Source: Wenyingzhuangia heitensis (lineage in GTDB: Bacteria; Bacteroidota; Bacteroidia; Flavobacteriales; Flavobacteriaceae). Taken from it: a stretch of DNA of 64,000 nt. The stretch's first letter is position 1. Each line of letters starts with the position of its first letter. A program made the translations under genes and the position numbers. The notes beneath the pieces are model-generated. The model saw only the letters and a list, made by a program, of their open reading frames with translations. It was not told the origin of the DNA and searched no databases. Shown here piece after piece: positions 9,039 through 18,182 of the stretch. The DNA lies in the NCBI RefSeq assembly GCF_011762155.1, contig NZ_JAASQL010000002.1, positions 186,001 through 250,000 of the forward strand. The letters are read 5' to 3'.

Positions 9039-10049
9039 ATGAGAATACTATATTTAGGAAACGACTTGTCTAAAGCATCAAAATACCATAGTGCATATGC
9101 AACTTTAAAAATAAATTTACGTAAAGAAGGTTATACTGTTTTTACTGCTTCTACTCAAAAAAAACAGTTGCTTAGGTTATTAGATATGATCTATTATATT
9201 TTAAAATACAGACATAAAGTAGACTACGTATTGATTGATACTTTTAGTACCAATGCTTTTTATTTTGCTTTTATTTGTTCGCAAATATCTAGGTTATTTA
9301 GATTAAAATATATTCCTATTTTACATGGAGGAAATTTACCTAGTAGACTAGATCGTTCTTTTTTATTGAGTAATTTGATTTTTAAAAATTCAGAATATAA
9401 CGTTTCACCTTCTAACTATTTAAAGTATGAGTTTGAAAAAAGAAATTTTAAGGTTTTATTAATTCCTAATACTATAGATATTAATGAATACCCTTTTAAA
9501 GAAAGAAAAAAAATAGAACCCAAAATATTATATGTGAGAGCTTTTGCAAGTATTTACAATCCTTTAATGGCTATAAAAGTTTTTAAAAAAGTTTTTAGAA
9601 TATATCCAAACGCAAAACTTTGTATGGTAGGACCCAATAGAGATGGAATTTTGTCAGAGGTTTTAAAGGAAATAGAACTTAATAATTTACAAAATAATGT
9701 TAAAATAACAGGGGTTCTACCTAAAGAGGATTGGCACAGCTTGTCAAAAGATTATGATATTTTTATAAATACTACCAATGTAGATAATACACCTGTAAGT
9801 TTAATAGAAACGATGGCGTTAGGACTGCCTATTGTATCTACTAACGTTGGGGGAGTTCCTTACTTGGTGTCTGATAAAATAGATGGGTTATTAGTAGACA
9901 AAAATGATGTAAATCAAATGTATACACATATAATTGATTTATTAGAAAATGAAGATTTAACCAATCAATTATCAAAAAAAGGTAGAGAAAAAGCAGTGTT
10001 GCTAGATTGGGAAAATGTAAAAGAAAAATGGATTAAGATTTTAAAATAA
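9039..10049 (+). CDS. GT4-like glycosyltransferase
   Basis: A 336-residue GT-B protein. The acceptor domain contains IPILHGGNLPSRLDRS and the linker VLLIPNTIDINEYPF; the donor domain opens at ILYVRAFASIYNPLMA and carries VDNTPVSLIETMALGLPIV with a VGGVPYLV loop. As in 4425-5534, the first Glu of EX7E is replaced by Asp (DNTPVSLIE). It begins at the ATG seven bases after the polymerase stop. The next gene follows after one base. It probably adds a late residue to the repeat unit; substrate unknown. Confidence 0.87.
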   Translation: MRILYLGNDLSKASKYHSAYATLKINLRKEGYTVFTASTQKKQLLRLLDMIYYILKYRHKVDYVLIDTFSTNAFYFAFICSQISRLFRLKYIPILHGGNLPSRLDRSFLLSNLIFKNSEYNVSPSNYLKYEFEKRNFKVLLIPNTIDINEYPFKERKKIEPKILYVRAFASIYNPLMAIKVFKKVFRIYPNAKLCMVGPNRDGILSEVLKEIELNNLQNNVKITGVLPKEDWHSLSKDYDIFINTTNVDNTPVSLIETMALGLPIVSTNVGGVPYLVSDKIDGLLVDKNDVNQMYTHIIDLLENEDLTNQLSKKGREKAVLLDWENVKEKWIKILK

Positions 10050-10050
10050 T

Positions 10051-11334
10051 ATGTTGCATAAAATTATATACAAAATCGGGGTTAAAACTAGAAATCCATC
10101 TTTAAATAAATGGATTTCTTTTTTAAACAAAACACAATCTTGGTCAATTGATGAGTTAGAATCTTATCAATTAAAAAAACTAAAAGAATTGTTGTTGTTT
10201 GCTTATCAATATTCTCCTTTTTACAAAGAGTATTTTGATAAAAATAATGTAGATTTAAAAGAAATAAAAAGTTTAGATGATATTACCAAAATTCCTATTT
10301 TAGAAAAACAAACGCTACTTAACAATATTAATGAGATACATACAAAATATGTTTTTAAAAAAACATTAAAAGCAATTACATCTGGAACTACAGGTAAATC
10401 GTTAAGTTTTTTAAGGGAAGAGAGCGCAGACTCTTTTAATAGGGCCTCTATCTTTAGAGGATATAGTTGGTATGGTATAAAACCATGGGATAGAAATGCT
10501 TATTTTTGGGGTTTTAATTTTTCGTTAAAAGATAAAATTAAAACTAGATTTTTAGATTTTATTCAAAATAGATTTCGAGTTTTTAGTTACAATAAAAAAT
10601 CTTTTTTACCTTTTATTAAGAGATTAAAAAAAGTAAAATACATTCATGGATATTCTTCTATGTTATATCAAACAGCTAAATTAATAAATGAACAAAAGCT
10701 AGAGACACCCCAAAAACTAAAAATGATTAAAGGGACTAGCGAAAAAATATTTGAAGTTTATCAAGAAGAAGTTCAAAAAGCGTTTGGGCTAAAGATGATT
10801 AGTGAATATGGAGCTACTGAGTCGGGAATTATTGCATTTGAGTGTCCAGAAGGTAATATGCACATAAATATGGAAGGATGTTTGGTAGAAGAGATTGAAG
10901 GAGAAGTAATTGTTACTAACTTACAAATGAAATCTTTTCCAATAATAAGATACAAATTAGGGGATTATATAGAATTAGCACCTAAAAACAATACATGTTC
11001 TTGTGGAAAAGAACATAGGATATTAAATGATATTACAGGTAGAGTAGGAGAAAATGTTTATGGGAAAAACGAAATATATCCTAGTTTTTCATTTTATTAT
11101 ATTTTTAAAAATATTTTAAAAAATGATAACTTAAAATTAAGTTATCAGGTACTTCAAAATAACAAAGGTTTTTTAGAGTTTAAGATAGGACAAGAATTAA
11201 CACCAAAGGAATTAACAATTGTAAACAATGAAATTAAAAAATATTTTAAAGAGGATATAGACGTCACTATAAAAGACAAAGTTAAATTTGACAATTCTAA
11301 AGGGAAATTTAAAAGTTTTATTTCTACATTGTAA
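10051..11334 (+). CDS. CapK/PaaK-like adenylate-forming enzyme
   Basis: A 427-residue protein of the phenylacetate-CoA ligase-like (PaaK/CapK) branch of the ANL superfamily. Residues 110-120 form the phosphate-binding loop TSGTTGKSLSF; EYGATESG is the adenine/active-site motif; the C terminus has ITGRVGENVYG and a ~100-residue lid domain. Relatives in capsule and O-antigen clusters are thought to activate an acid as an acyl-adenylate or thioester for decorating the sugar chain, but the acid is rarely known. No acyltransferase partner is visible nearby. It lies one base after the previous stop and two bases before the next gene. Confidence 0.86.
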   Translation: MLHKIIYKIGVKTRNPSLNKWISFLNKTQSWSIDELESYQLKKLKELLLFAYQYSPFYKEYFDKNNVDLKEIKSLDDITKIPILEKQTLLNNINEIHTKYVFKKTLKAITSGTTGKSLSFLREESADSFNRASIFRGYSWYGIKPWDRNAYFWGFNFSLKDKIKTRFLDFIQNRFRVFSYNKKSFLPFIKRLKKVKYIHGYSSMLYQTAKLINEQKLETPQKLKMIKGTSEKIFEVYQEEVQKAFGLKMISEYGATESGIIAFECPEGNMHINMEGCLVEEIEGEVIVTNLQMKSFPIIRYKLGDYIELAPKNNTCSCGKEHRILNDITGRVGENVYGKNEIYPSFSFYYIFKNILKNDNLKLSYQVLQNNKGFLEFKIGQELTPKELTIVNNEIKKYFKEDIDVTIKDKVKFDNSKGKFKSFISTL

Positions 11335-11336
11335 AT

Positions 11337-12086
11337 ATGATGCAACAACCCTTAGTTTCTATTATTACACCGTGCTATAATTCTGAAAAATTTATAACAG
11401 AAACAATACACAGTGTTCTTAATCAAACGTATCAAAACTGGGAATTGTTAATAACAGATGATGGTTCTATAGACAATTCAATTAGCATAATTCAAAGTTT
11501 TGCAGATAAAGATGATAGAATACAGTTGTATACAATTAAAAATGGTGGTGCTGCTGTTGCACGTAATCATTCCATAAAACTATCGAATGGTGATTATATT
11601 GCATTTTTAGATAGTGATGATGTTTGGTCTCCACAAAAACTTGAAAAACAGATTGATTTTATGGAAATCAATAATTATCCAATATCTTATACCTCTTATC
11701 AAAGAATGACAGAAGATAGCGTTTTATTAAATCAAACTGTAATAGTATTACAACGTGTTAATTATAAAGACATGCTTGGGGCTAATAAAATTGGTTGCTT
11801 AACAGCCGTATACAATAAAAATATTCTAGGAAAAATATACATGCCCCTTATTAGAAAAAGACAAGATTATGCATTGTGGTTAAAAATTTTAAAAACAACA
11901 CCATATGCATACGGTTTAGGTGATGTTTTAGCGGTTTATAGAATAAGAAACACATCGTTATCTGCTAAAAAAACAGAAATGTTAAAATGGAATTGGTTGT
12001 TATTCAGACAAGTTGAAAAGAAAAGTATCATCGTATCTATTTATTATGTTTTATATAATGTTTATAATAAATTATTACATAGGTAA
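11337..12086 (+). CDS. GT2 family glycosyltransferase (WcaA-like)
   Basis: A compact 249-residue GT-A transferase. It shows the N-terminal VSIITPCYNSEKFITETIHSV, ITDDGSIDNS nucleotide-binding loop, GGAAVARNHS, and the DXD-type metal site IAFLDSDDVWSPQKL. Length and order fit single-domain WcaA-like GT2 enzymes. The C-terminal ~40 residues are basic and hydrophobic and may rest on the membrane. It ends 30 bases before the initiating transferase gene. The role in the repeat unit is inferred from position only. Confidence 0.92.
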   Translation: MMQQPLVSIITPCYNSEKFITETIHSVLNQTYQNWELLITDDGSIDNSISIIQSFADKDDRIQLYTIKNGGAAVARNHSIKLSNGDYIAFLDSDDVWSPQKLEKQIDFMEINNYPISYTSYQRMTEDSVLLNQTVIVLQRVNYKDMLGANKIGCLTAVYNKNILGKIYMPLIRKRQDYALWLKILKTTPYAYGLGDVLAVYRIRNTSLSAKKTEMLKWNWLLFRQVEKKSIIVSIYYVLYNVYNKLLHR

Positions 12087-12116
12087 TTCATTATATTTAC
12101 AAAAGAACCACATAAT

Positions 12117-13502
12117 ATGGCCTTAAAAACAAAATTATATTTATCAGAAAGAATTGTATTACTTAGAATTATAGATGTTTTGTTTATAGGTCTAGGGTTA
12201 ATGTTTTCAAATCTGTTTTTTAATCTTAAATACTTAAATGTAGTACAGGCTCCAATATCTACAAACACTGGAGTTTTAATAGCTTATTACTTAGTATGGG
12301 CTCAAGTGTTTCAATTGTTTAATTTAAGAGATTCTGCCAGTAGATTTCAAACTGTTAGAAACTTATTTATAACCACATGTGTTTGTGTATTACAATACTT
12401 GTATACACCTATTTTAACACCAGTACTTCCTGCTAACAGAATAGAAATTCTAATATTTTTTGTGACTATATTTATTTCTGTTTTTATATGGAGAAATATT
12501 TACATTTTCACAATTTCTAAAAAACAGTTCTACAAACATATTCTTTTCGTAAGTGGTGAAAAAGAAGTATTATCAGACATGTATTTAAATGCAGGTCTCT
12601 ACGCTAGAGATAATGCAGTTGTAGGGTATATTTCAGAAAATGAAACACTAGAAAATCAGGTTTTTTTAGATGTTAACAGAACAGATATAAACAAAGTGAT
12701 AGAGGAAAATGATGTGAAAGAAATTGTAATATCATTAAAGGGATTTTCTAAAGATAGTATAGAGGCGTTAAATCAAAAACTAGTACGTGTTTTTGAGCAA
12801 GGAATTAATATTGTAAATTACGAAGATTACATAGAAAAAATAACGCAATGTGTTCCAGAAAACAACTTGACAGAGTATTTTTATAAATACTTCAATTTTA
12901 GTGAGAATCATGAAAATAGATTGTATTTAGCGGTATTAAGGTTGTTAGATATTTTTGCAGGTATAGGTGGCTTATTATTTTTAGTATTGTTTTTACCTTT
13001 AATTATATTAGGAAATTTAATAGGAAATAGAGGAGCTCTTTTTTACAAACAAGAAAGAGTGGGACGTAAAGGAAAAAACTTTAATATTATCAAACTAAGA
13101 AGTATGGTGACCAATGCTGAAAAGAATGGTGCACAGTGGGCGGTACAAAATGATAGTAGAATTACAAAATTTGGTAAGTTTTTAAGAAAAACTAGGTTAG
13201 ATGAAATTCCTCAGTTTTGGAATATTTTAAACGGAGAAATGAGTTTGATTGGTCCAAGACCTGAACGACCAGAATTTGTTAAAGAACTAGAAAAAGAAAT
13301 ACCTTTATACGGTATAAGAAACGTAGTTAAACCTGGTTTAACAGGTTGGGCACAAGTAATGTTTCCTTATGCAGCAACGATAGAAGAACAACAAAAAAAG
13401 TTAAGGTATGATTTGTATTATATAAAGTACAGAAATCTATATTTAGATTTTAAAATAGTGATCAAAACAATCAATACTGTTTTGTACTTTAAAGGGCAGT
13501 AG
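12117..13502 (+). CDS. Polyprenyl glycosylphosphotransferase (WcaJ/WbaP-type)
   Basis: A 461-residue initiating enzyme that moves a sugar-1-phosphate from a nucleotide sugar to undecaprenyl phosphate. The N-terminal half has four hydrophobic segments, then a CoA-binding/Rossmann-like stretch; a further hydrophobic hairpin (IFAGIGGLLFLVLFLPLIILG) precedes the catalytic core. That core shows KQERVGRKGKNF, IKLRSM, the catalytic TRLDEIPQFWNIL, SLIGPRPERP and KPGLTGWAQV, all diagnostic of the bacterial sugar transferase domain. It is the last gene of the operon, and its stop overlaps the convergent DUF4105 gene by 14 bases. A weak -7-like box (TATATTTA, 12092-12099) lies upstream. Confidence 0.95.
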   Translation: MALKTKLYLSERIVLLRIIDVLFIGLGLMFSNLFFNLKYLNVVQAPISTNTGVLIAYYLVWAQVFQLFNLRDSASRFQTVRNLFITTCVCVLQYLYTPILTPVLPANRIEILIFFVTIFISVFIWRNIYIFTISKKQFYKHILFVSGEKEVLSDMYLNAGLYARDNAVVGYISENETLENQVFLDVNRTDINKVIEENDVKEIVISLKGFSKDSIEALNQKLVRVFEQGINIVNYEDYIEKITQCVPENNLTEYFYKYFNFSENHENRLYLAVLRLLDIFAGIGGLLFLVLFLPLIILGNLIGNRGALFYKQERVGRKGKNFNIIKLRSMVTNAEKNGAQWAVQNDSRITKFGKFLRKTRLDEIPQFWNILNGEMSLIGPRPERPEFVKELEKEIPLYGIRNVVKPGLTGWAQVMFPYAATIEEQQKKLRYDLYYIKYRNLYLDFKIVIKTINTVLYFKGQ

Positions 13503-14625
13503 ACTTGTTTTTAATCTGTTTGATGTAAATACTCGTTATGGCAATTGACAAAATATAAATAGACACGTTAAATTCTTGAAAACCGATGATTCCAATAACT
13601 AAAAAGACGAATAACTGAACGGTTCCCAGGTAGCTAAGTATATTTTTTATTTTTGTTTTTACAAATGGGAAAAGTACTAACAATGGACTAGCCCATAATA
13701 TGTTCATGTTTATTTTAGTAGTGCTGTGTTCTGTTAAAAACCACAAGCTAAATATTACCAAACCGAGAACTCCGTAGATTATAGTAATAATAGTAATTCC
13801 TTTTTTGTTGTTTTTAATAATTGAGAAAACACTAAATAACAATACTAAAATCGATGTAAATAGAGGACTTATAAAAAAGTTGGTTTTAGTAGGTTTTAAA
13901 TGGTAATCTGGAAGTACATAATTTTCTTTATCAATTATTTTTTTTCCGTTTATAGTACTGTTTTTAAAACCACTATAAATATAATCGGGCAAAAACATAT
14001 ATTGCTTTAAGGTTGCCTTTTTATCAATCACGGATCCTAAAGCCAAGTCAATACCAAACTTAGCCCAAGAATTTTTCACTAAGTATAAGTGAATCAGTTC
14101 TCTGTGAGTTAATCCTTTTGGAAAACTACTGTAGTCAAAATCTATATTTCCCACACTTTTTTCAATTACCTCATACATTTTTGTAGCACAATTGTCGTAG
14201 AAAAAATCATAATGATAATCTTTGTTTTCTGGCAATGCATTCCACTCTAAATAATTAAAAACTTTTTGATTTTGATCAATCGTAAAATTTAATACTTGTG
14301 CCTTCACCCATCTGTTTTCTTTGTAATAGGTGTATGGAAAATATTTAAATTCATAACTACTTACTTGATACAACAATTTACCTTGGCAAAATTTTAAATA
14401 AAAATTGGGTGTGTTAAAATCAAACGTACCATAATTGTAAACTCTGTCTAAATTGTTTTGTATATCATGTACTCTTATAGCACTGTGTCCAAATGCAGAA
14501 TACAATTCGTTTTGCCCAGGAGCACAGGTTAAAATACTAATTTGAGCTTTGTTTGATAACTGAATGTTTTTTTGTGAAAAAATTGAAAAAGTAGTGAGTA
14601 AAAATAGGACGTACGTTAATTTCAT
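13489..14625 (-). CDS. DUF4105 / Lnb-type periplasmic-domain membrane protein
   Basis: A 378-residue envelope protein: a signal peptide (MKLTYVLFLLTTFSIFS), a periplasmic DUF4105 domain (about 25-250), then four or five hydrophobic C-terminal segments. The domain has the conserved FGHSAIRV (His) and YDNCATKMYEV (Cys) motifs, suggesting a papain/NlpC-like Cys-His site. Members of this family in Bacteroidota have been linked to lipoprotein N-acylation (Lnb), replacing Lnt; I infer that role from the family and have no direct proof here. It follows the PorV/PorQ-like gene (stop/start overlap of one base) and is convergent with the sugar transferase gene. Confidence 0.8.
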   Translation of the reverse strand: MKLTYVLFLLTTFSIFSQKNIQLSNKAQISILTCAPGQNELYSAFGHSAIRVHDIQNNLDRVYNYGTFDFNTPNFYLKFCQGKLLYQVSSYEFKYFPYTYYKENRWVKAQVLNFTIDQNQKVFNYLEWNALPENKDYHYDFFYDNCATKMYEVIEKSVGNIDFDYSSFPKGLTHRELIHLYLVKNSWAKFGIDLALGSVIDKKATLKQYMFLPDYIYSGFKNSTINGKKIIDKENYVLPDYHLKPTKTNFFISPLFTSILVLLFSVFSIIKNNKKGITIITIIYGVLGLVIFSLWFLTEHSTTKINMNILWASPLLVLFPFVKTKIKNILSYLGTVQLFVFLVIGIIGFQEFNVSIYILSIAITSIYIKQIKNKSTAL

Positions 14626-15707
14626 TATCTCATTTCGTTAAGTTGTACTTTTATAGAAAATACATTTGAATAATTTATTCCAGAACCAGCACCAACATTT
14701 GTTAAAGCATAGTCTAAATGAATTCTTTTAAAAACAATTCCCATACCTAAACTTGGCTCTAAACTTACAGATTCAGAAGCATCAAAATCAATTTCTTTTT
14801 GAATATTTCCTATACCCGCTCTAAAATAAGTTCTGTTTTTATAACCTAATTCTAATCCTAAGTTGGGAGAAAAACTAGCGTATTTAGAGGAAAATAAATC
14901 ATTAGTTTCTATAAATCTACCAATCAAATCTATAGAAGTTAATAACGAATATTTTTGATTTAATTGTTTAAAATAAGAAGCTCCAATCTGAAATTTAGGT
15001 AAAGTCACTTCGTAGCTTTCTGGTTTTTCTTGGTTTTGACCTTCTTCTGTGGTTTGTGCACTGGCAATGTCATCAAAAATAGAATCATCTACAGTCCAAG
15101 CGGTAAATGTTGTTGTTACATCACGAATTACAGCACCAAATTTAATTCCATTCCATGTGTATTGGGCACCCACATCAAAACCAAAACCATTACCTTCTGC
15201 AAAACCTCCTATATTTCTTCTAATAATTTTTGCATTTACACCTACGTTTAAATGTAATTTAGGAAAAGATTTAGCCAAACTAAAAATAGCTGCAACATCA
15301 GAACTAGAAAATGAATTAATGTTATTATAGTTTATATTTCCGTTACTATCTATAAGATTTGTGGTGTTTAAAATATCATCAACACCTAATCTAATTAAAG
15401 AAATACTCATGGCAAGATCGTCTCTTTCTATTGGTAAAGCAGCTCCAAAATAATCGTAACTACCAATTCCGTTGTAAAGCGAGTTATGCATGGCTGCAAA
15501 CTCAAAATCTTGTACGGTTATTACACCTGCAGGGTTCCAATAACCAGCCTCTACACCAGTAGAAAAAGAAGATACAGATTTACTTAAAGCCATAGCTCTT
15601 GCTCCAATACCAATGTTTAAAAACTCATTAGAATAGCTACGAACTAACTGCGCTTGCGAAGTTAGATTAGTGAACACAACTAGGATAAATAAATAGTATT
15701 TCTTCAA
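14625..15707 (-). CDS. PorV/PorQ-family outer membrane beta-barrel protein
   Basis: A 360-residue outer-membrane barrel of the FadL-like PorV/PorQ family, associated with the type IX secretion system of Bacteroidota. It has a signal peptide ending TSQAQ and the family N-terminal hallmark FLNIGIGARAMALSKSVSS...GVEAGYWNPAGV. Alternating short hydrophobic strands run to the end. In the type IX system PorV shuttles or holds cargo at the outer membrane and PorQ is a related anchor; this one could also be the less characterised PorV2. It is the first gene of a two-gene minus-strand unit with the Lnb-like gene. A TATATTTG box (15743-15750, minus strand) is a likely promoter. Confidence 0.82.
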   Translation of the reverse strand: MKKYYLFILVVFTNLTSQAQLVRSYSNEFLNIGIGARAMALSKSVSSFSTGVEAGYWNPAGVITVQDFEFAAMHNSLYNGIGSYDYFGAALPIERDDLAMSISLIRLGVDDILNTTNLIDSNGNINYNNINSFSSSDVAAIFSLAKSFPKLHLNVGVNAKIIRRNIGGFAEGNGFGFDVGAQYTWNGIKFGAVIRDVTTTFTAWTVDDSIFDDIASAQTTEEGQNQEKPESYEVTLPKFQIGASYFKQLNQKYSLLTSIDLIGRFIETNDLFSSKYASFSPNLGLELGYKNRTYFRAGIGNIQKEIDFDASESVSLEPSLGMGIVFKRIHLDYALTNVGAGSGINYSNVFSIKVQLNEMR

Positions 15708-15742
15708 AAGTAATTTAGTTAGAATAATAACTTAAAAGTATA

Positions 15743-15778
15743 CAAATATATTGTTTCAGTTTTAAGAATGGATGACAA
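15743..15778 (-). promoter_or_regulatory. Candidate promoter for porV/porQ-like gene
   Basis: On the minus strand a perfect flavobacterial -7 box (TATATTTG, plus-strand 15743-15750) lies about 36 bases before the start at 15707. A TTG (15776-15778) sits 25 bases further up, a little beyond the usual 17-23 spacing. Confidence 0.4.
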
Positions 15779-15820
15779 ATTTAAATTAACTTATTTTATT
15801 TAGTTACACAAAACTATGTT

Positions 15821-15828
15821 TAGATTTG
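15821..15828 (+). promoter_or_regulatory. Candidate -7 box for pssA
   Basis: TAGATTTG fits the Bacteroidota TAnnTTTG consensus, 26 bases upstream of the pssA ATG. No clear TTG at -33 was found, so confidence is modest. Confidence 0.38.
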
Positions 15829-15853
15829 TAATGTAAAAAAATATGAAAAATAT

Positions 15854-16591
15854 ATGAAAATTTTAAAGTTTATTCCTAATCTATTAACCTTATTAAATTT
15901 ATTATCAGGTTGTTTGGCTGTAGTATATGCGGTTAACAATCAAATTCAGTTTTCTGTGATGTTTGTGATGTTAGGAATCTTTTTTGATTTTTTTGATGGA
16001 TTTGCTGCTCGCCTATTACACGTACAAAGTGAATTGGGTAAACAATTAGATTCTTTGGCAGATATGGTAACTAGCGGAGTAGTCCCGGGTGTAGTTATGG
16101 TGCAAATGTTGTTAAAATCTGGGAATCAAGAACCTTTAAATTATATAAATGGTTTTGAGAGTTTTCCTTTTTTAGCCATGATTGGTTTTTCTATCACTTT
16201 AGCATCTTGTTACCGATTGGCTAATTTTAATATTGATGAAAATCAGATAGAAAATTTTGTGGGATTACCAACACCAGCCAATGCTTTGTTTATACTTTCT
16301 TTGCCTTTAATGCACATGTATTCAGAGTATCAATACATTAGTTATGTTGTAGATAATCAGTATGTATTGTTGTTAATCACAGTGTTGAGTTGTTATATGT
16401 TAAATGCAAAAATAGAGTTGTTTGCTTTAAAGTTTAAAACATTTGGTTTTGTTAAAAATAAATTAAAATATGTGTTTTTAATTTTATCTTTTATTCTGAT
16501 TGTCTTAATCAAGTTAGCTGCAATTCCTACAATTATTTTAATGTATTTAGCTTTGTCTATGATTAGTAATACTAAAAAGAAGAAGGCATAG
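15854..16591 (+). CDS. pssA: CDP-diacylglycerol--serine O-phosphatidyltransferase
   Basis: This 245-residue membrane enzyme makes phosphatidylserine from CDP-diacylglycerol and serine, the precursor of phosphatidylethanolamine. The complete CDP-alcohol phosphotransferase signature DG-x2-AR-x8-G-x3-D-x3-D is present as DGFAAR...G...D...D near residues 50-75. Around seven hydrophobic segments span the length. An earlier ATG at 15843 runs into a stop after four codons, so ATG 15854 is the start. It converges on lptB with only 27 bases between stops and no clear hairpin. Confidence 0.94.
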   Translation: MKILKFIPNLLTLLNLLSGCLAVVYAVNNQIQFSVMFVMLGIFFDFFDGFAARLLHVQSELGKQLDSLADMVTSGVVPGVVMVQMLLKSGNQEPLNYINGFESFPFLAMIGFSITLASCYRLANFNIDENQIENFVGLPTPANALFILSLPLMHMYSEYQYISYVVDNQYVLLLITVLSCYMLNAKIELFALKFKTFGFVKNKLKYVFLILSFILIVLIKLAAIPTIILMYLALSMISNTKKKKA

Positions 16592-16618
16592 GTTTATTAA
16601 GTTTAAAAAGGAATAGTA

Positions 16619-17371
16619 TTAATTAATATTTTTTTTCTTAAATCTGTTTTCTTTTAATACAAAACTTTCTCCTAAGTATACTCTACGAACCATTTCATCA
16701 TCGGCAAGTTCTTGTGGAGTTCCACTTTTTAATATGCTTCCTTGATACATTAAATAGGTTTTATCTGTAATAGCTAATGTTGCTTGTACATCATGATCAG
16801 TAATTAAAATACCAATATTTTTGTCTTTTAAAGTGGCTACAATAGATTGTATGTCTTCTACAGCAATAGGGTCTACACCTGCAAAGGGTTCATCTAACAG
16901 AATAAATTTGGGATCAGAAGCCAAGCATCTGGCAATTTCGGTTCTACGTCTTTCTCCTCCAGATAATAAATCACCTCTGTTAGTTCTTACATGTCCTAAA
17001 CTGAATTCTTCTATTAATTCTTCTAGTTTTTGTTTTTGTTCGGCTTTGTTTCTATCTGTAAATTGTAAAACAGAAAGTATGTTTTCTTCAACAGTTAATT
17101 TTCTAAAGACAGAGGCTTCTTGAGCTAAATATCCAATTCCGTGTTGTGCACGTTTGTACATTGCGTAATCTGTAATCTCTTTATCATCTAAAAAAATATG
17201 ACCTTCGTTGGGTTTTACCATTCCAACAATCATGTAAAAAGAAGTTGTTTTACCAGCACCATTGGGACCTAATAAACCAATAATCTCTCCTTGTTCTACT
17301 TGTAAAGAAATTCCTTTTACAACTTTTCTACTTCCGTATATTTTCTGAATATTATCAGCTCTTAAAATCAT
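16619..17371 (-). CDS. lptB: LPS export ABC transporter ATP-binding protein LptB
   Basis: The ATPase that powers lipopolysaccharide extraction by the LptB2FG complex at the inner membrane. All ABC motifs are present: Walker [11 protein letters not shown]-loop YLAQEASVF, signature [13 protein letters not shown], Walker [14 protein letters not shown], and H-loop ITDHD. The ATG at 17371 ([17 protein letters not shown]) gives about 250 residues, close to LptB, and leaves a four-base gap after tatC. A longer reading from 17401 would add ten basic residues and overlap tatC, so I prefer the shorter one. It is the last gene of the kdsD-tatC-lptB unit, an envelope-biogenesis grouping. Confidence 0.93.
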   Translation of the reverse strand: MILRADNIQKIYGSRKVVKGISLQVEQGEIIGLLGPNGAGKTTSFYMIVGMVKPNEGHIFLDDKEITDYAMYKRAQHGIGYLAQEASVFRKLTVEENILSVLQFTDRNKAEQKQKLEELIEEFSLGHVRTNRGDLLSGGERRRTEIARCLASDPKFILLDEPFAGVDPIAVEDIQSIVATLKDKNIGILITDHDVQATLAITDKTYLMYQGSILKSGTPQELADDEMVRRVYLGESFVLKENRFKKKNIN

Positions 17372-17375
17372 AAAC

Positions 17376-18179
17376 TTACTTTTGATTTTGTTTTTTAACA
17401 ATTATTCTAGACACCCAAATACTAATTTCATAAAGAATTAAAATAGGAATGGCTACAATAATTTGACTAGCAACATCTGGGGGTGTAATAATAGCAGAAA
17501 CTATCAAAACCAATACCAAAGCATGTTTTCTGTAAGTTTTTAAAAATTCTGGAGTAATCAATCCAAATTTGGTTAAAAAATAAACAATTAATGGAAGTTC
17601 AAAAACAACAGAAACCCCTAGTAATGTGTTGGTAATTAAACCTATATAGCTGTCAAACTGAAAGTTGTTTACAATTAAATCTGTTATTTGATAATTGTAA
17701 AAAAAGTAAACAGACATTGGAGCGATTACAAAATAACTAAAAGACAATCCTATAATTAATAACAAGGTGGCAATAACTATAAAACCTTTACTTTTTTGTT
17801 GTTCTTTATTTGTTAAACCCGGTGTAATAAAACGCATCATTTCCCAAATAATATAAGGGAAAGATAAAATTAAACCCAAAATAAAGCTAGACCATAAAGC
17901 ATTCATTAATTGATTTGTAGGAGCTAGACTTTGTAGTTTTGCATTGAACTGAATGTTGCAAAAACTACTTTCTAATCCTATTTTGGTAAATACATCACAA
18001 AACCATTGATAGGTAATAAAATCGGGTTGTAAATGTGCTAACAAAAATTGATTGTATACTTGTTTTTGAAATACAAATAAGACAATTGTAAATGCTAAAA
18101 TACATAAGGTAGATCTTACCAAATGCCATCTTAATTCTTCTAGGTGGTCTAAAAAAGACATTTCTTTATTTTCTTCCAT
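17376..18179 (-). CDS. tatC: Sec-independent protein translocase TatC
   Basis: A 267-residue inner-membrane protein with six hydrophobic segments, the receptor for twin-arginine signal peptides. The cytoplasmic N terminus [13 protein letters not shown] is the diagnostic TatC signature, and [22 protein letters not shown] matches the conserved mid-region. No tatA/tatB gene is visible nearby, so they must lie elsewhere. A ~45-residue insertion between the first two membrane segments (periplasmic side) contains two Cys, which could form a disulfide. It sits three bases after the kdsD stop in a co-directional unit. Confidence 0.95.
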   Translation of the reverse strand: MEENKEMSFLDHLEELRWHLVRSTLCILAFTIVLFVFQKQVYNQFLLAHLQPDFITYQWFCDVFTKIGLESSFCNIQFNAKLQSLAPTNQLMNALWSSFILGLILSFPYIIWEMMRFITPGLTNKEQQKSKGFIVIATLLLIIGLSFSYFVIAPMSVYFFYNYQITDLIVNNFQFDSYIGLITNTLLGVSVVFELPLIVYFLTKFGLITPEFLKTYRKHALVLVLIVSAIITPPDVASQIIVAIPILILYEISIWVSRIIVKKQNQK

Positions 18180-18182
18180 AAT

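Noticed and set aside
15030-15330. Two overlapping plus-strand ORFs inside the PorV/PorQ-like gene
   Set aside because: Opposite-strand shadows of a well-supported barrel gene.
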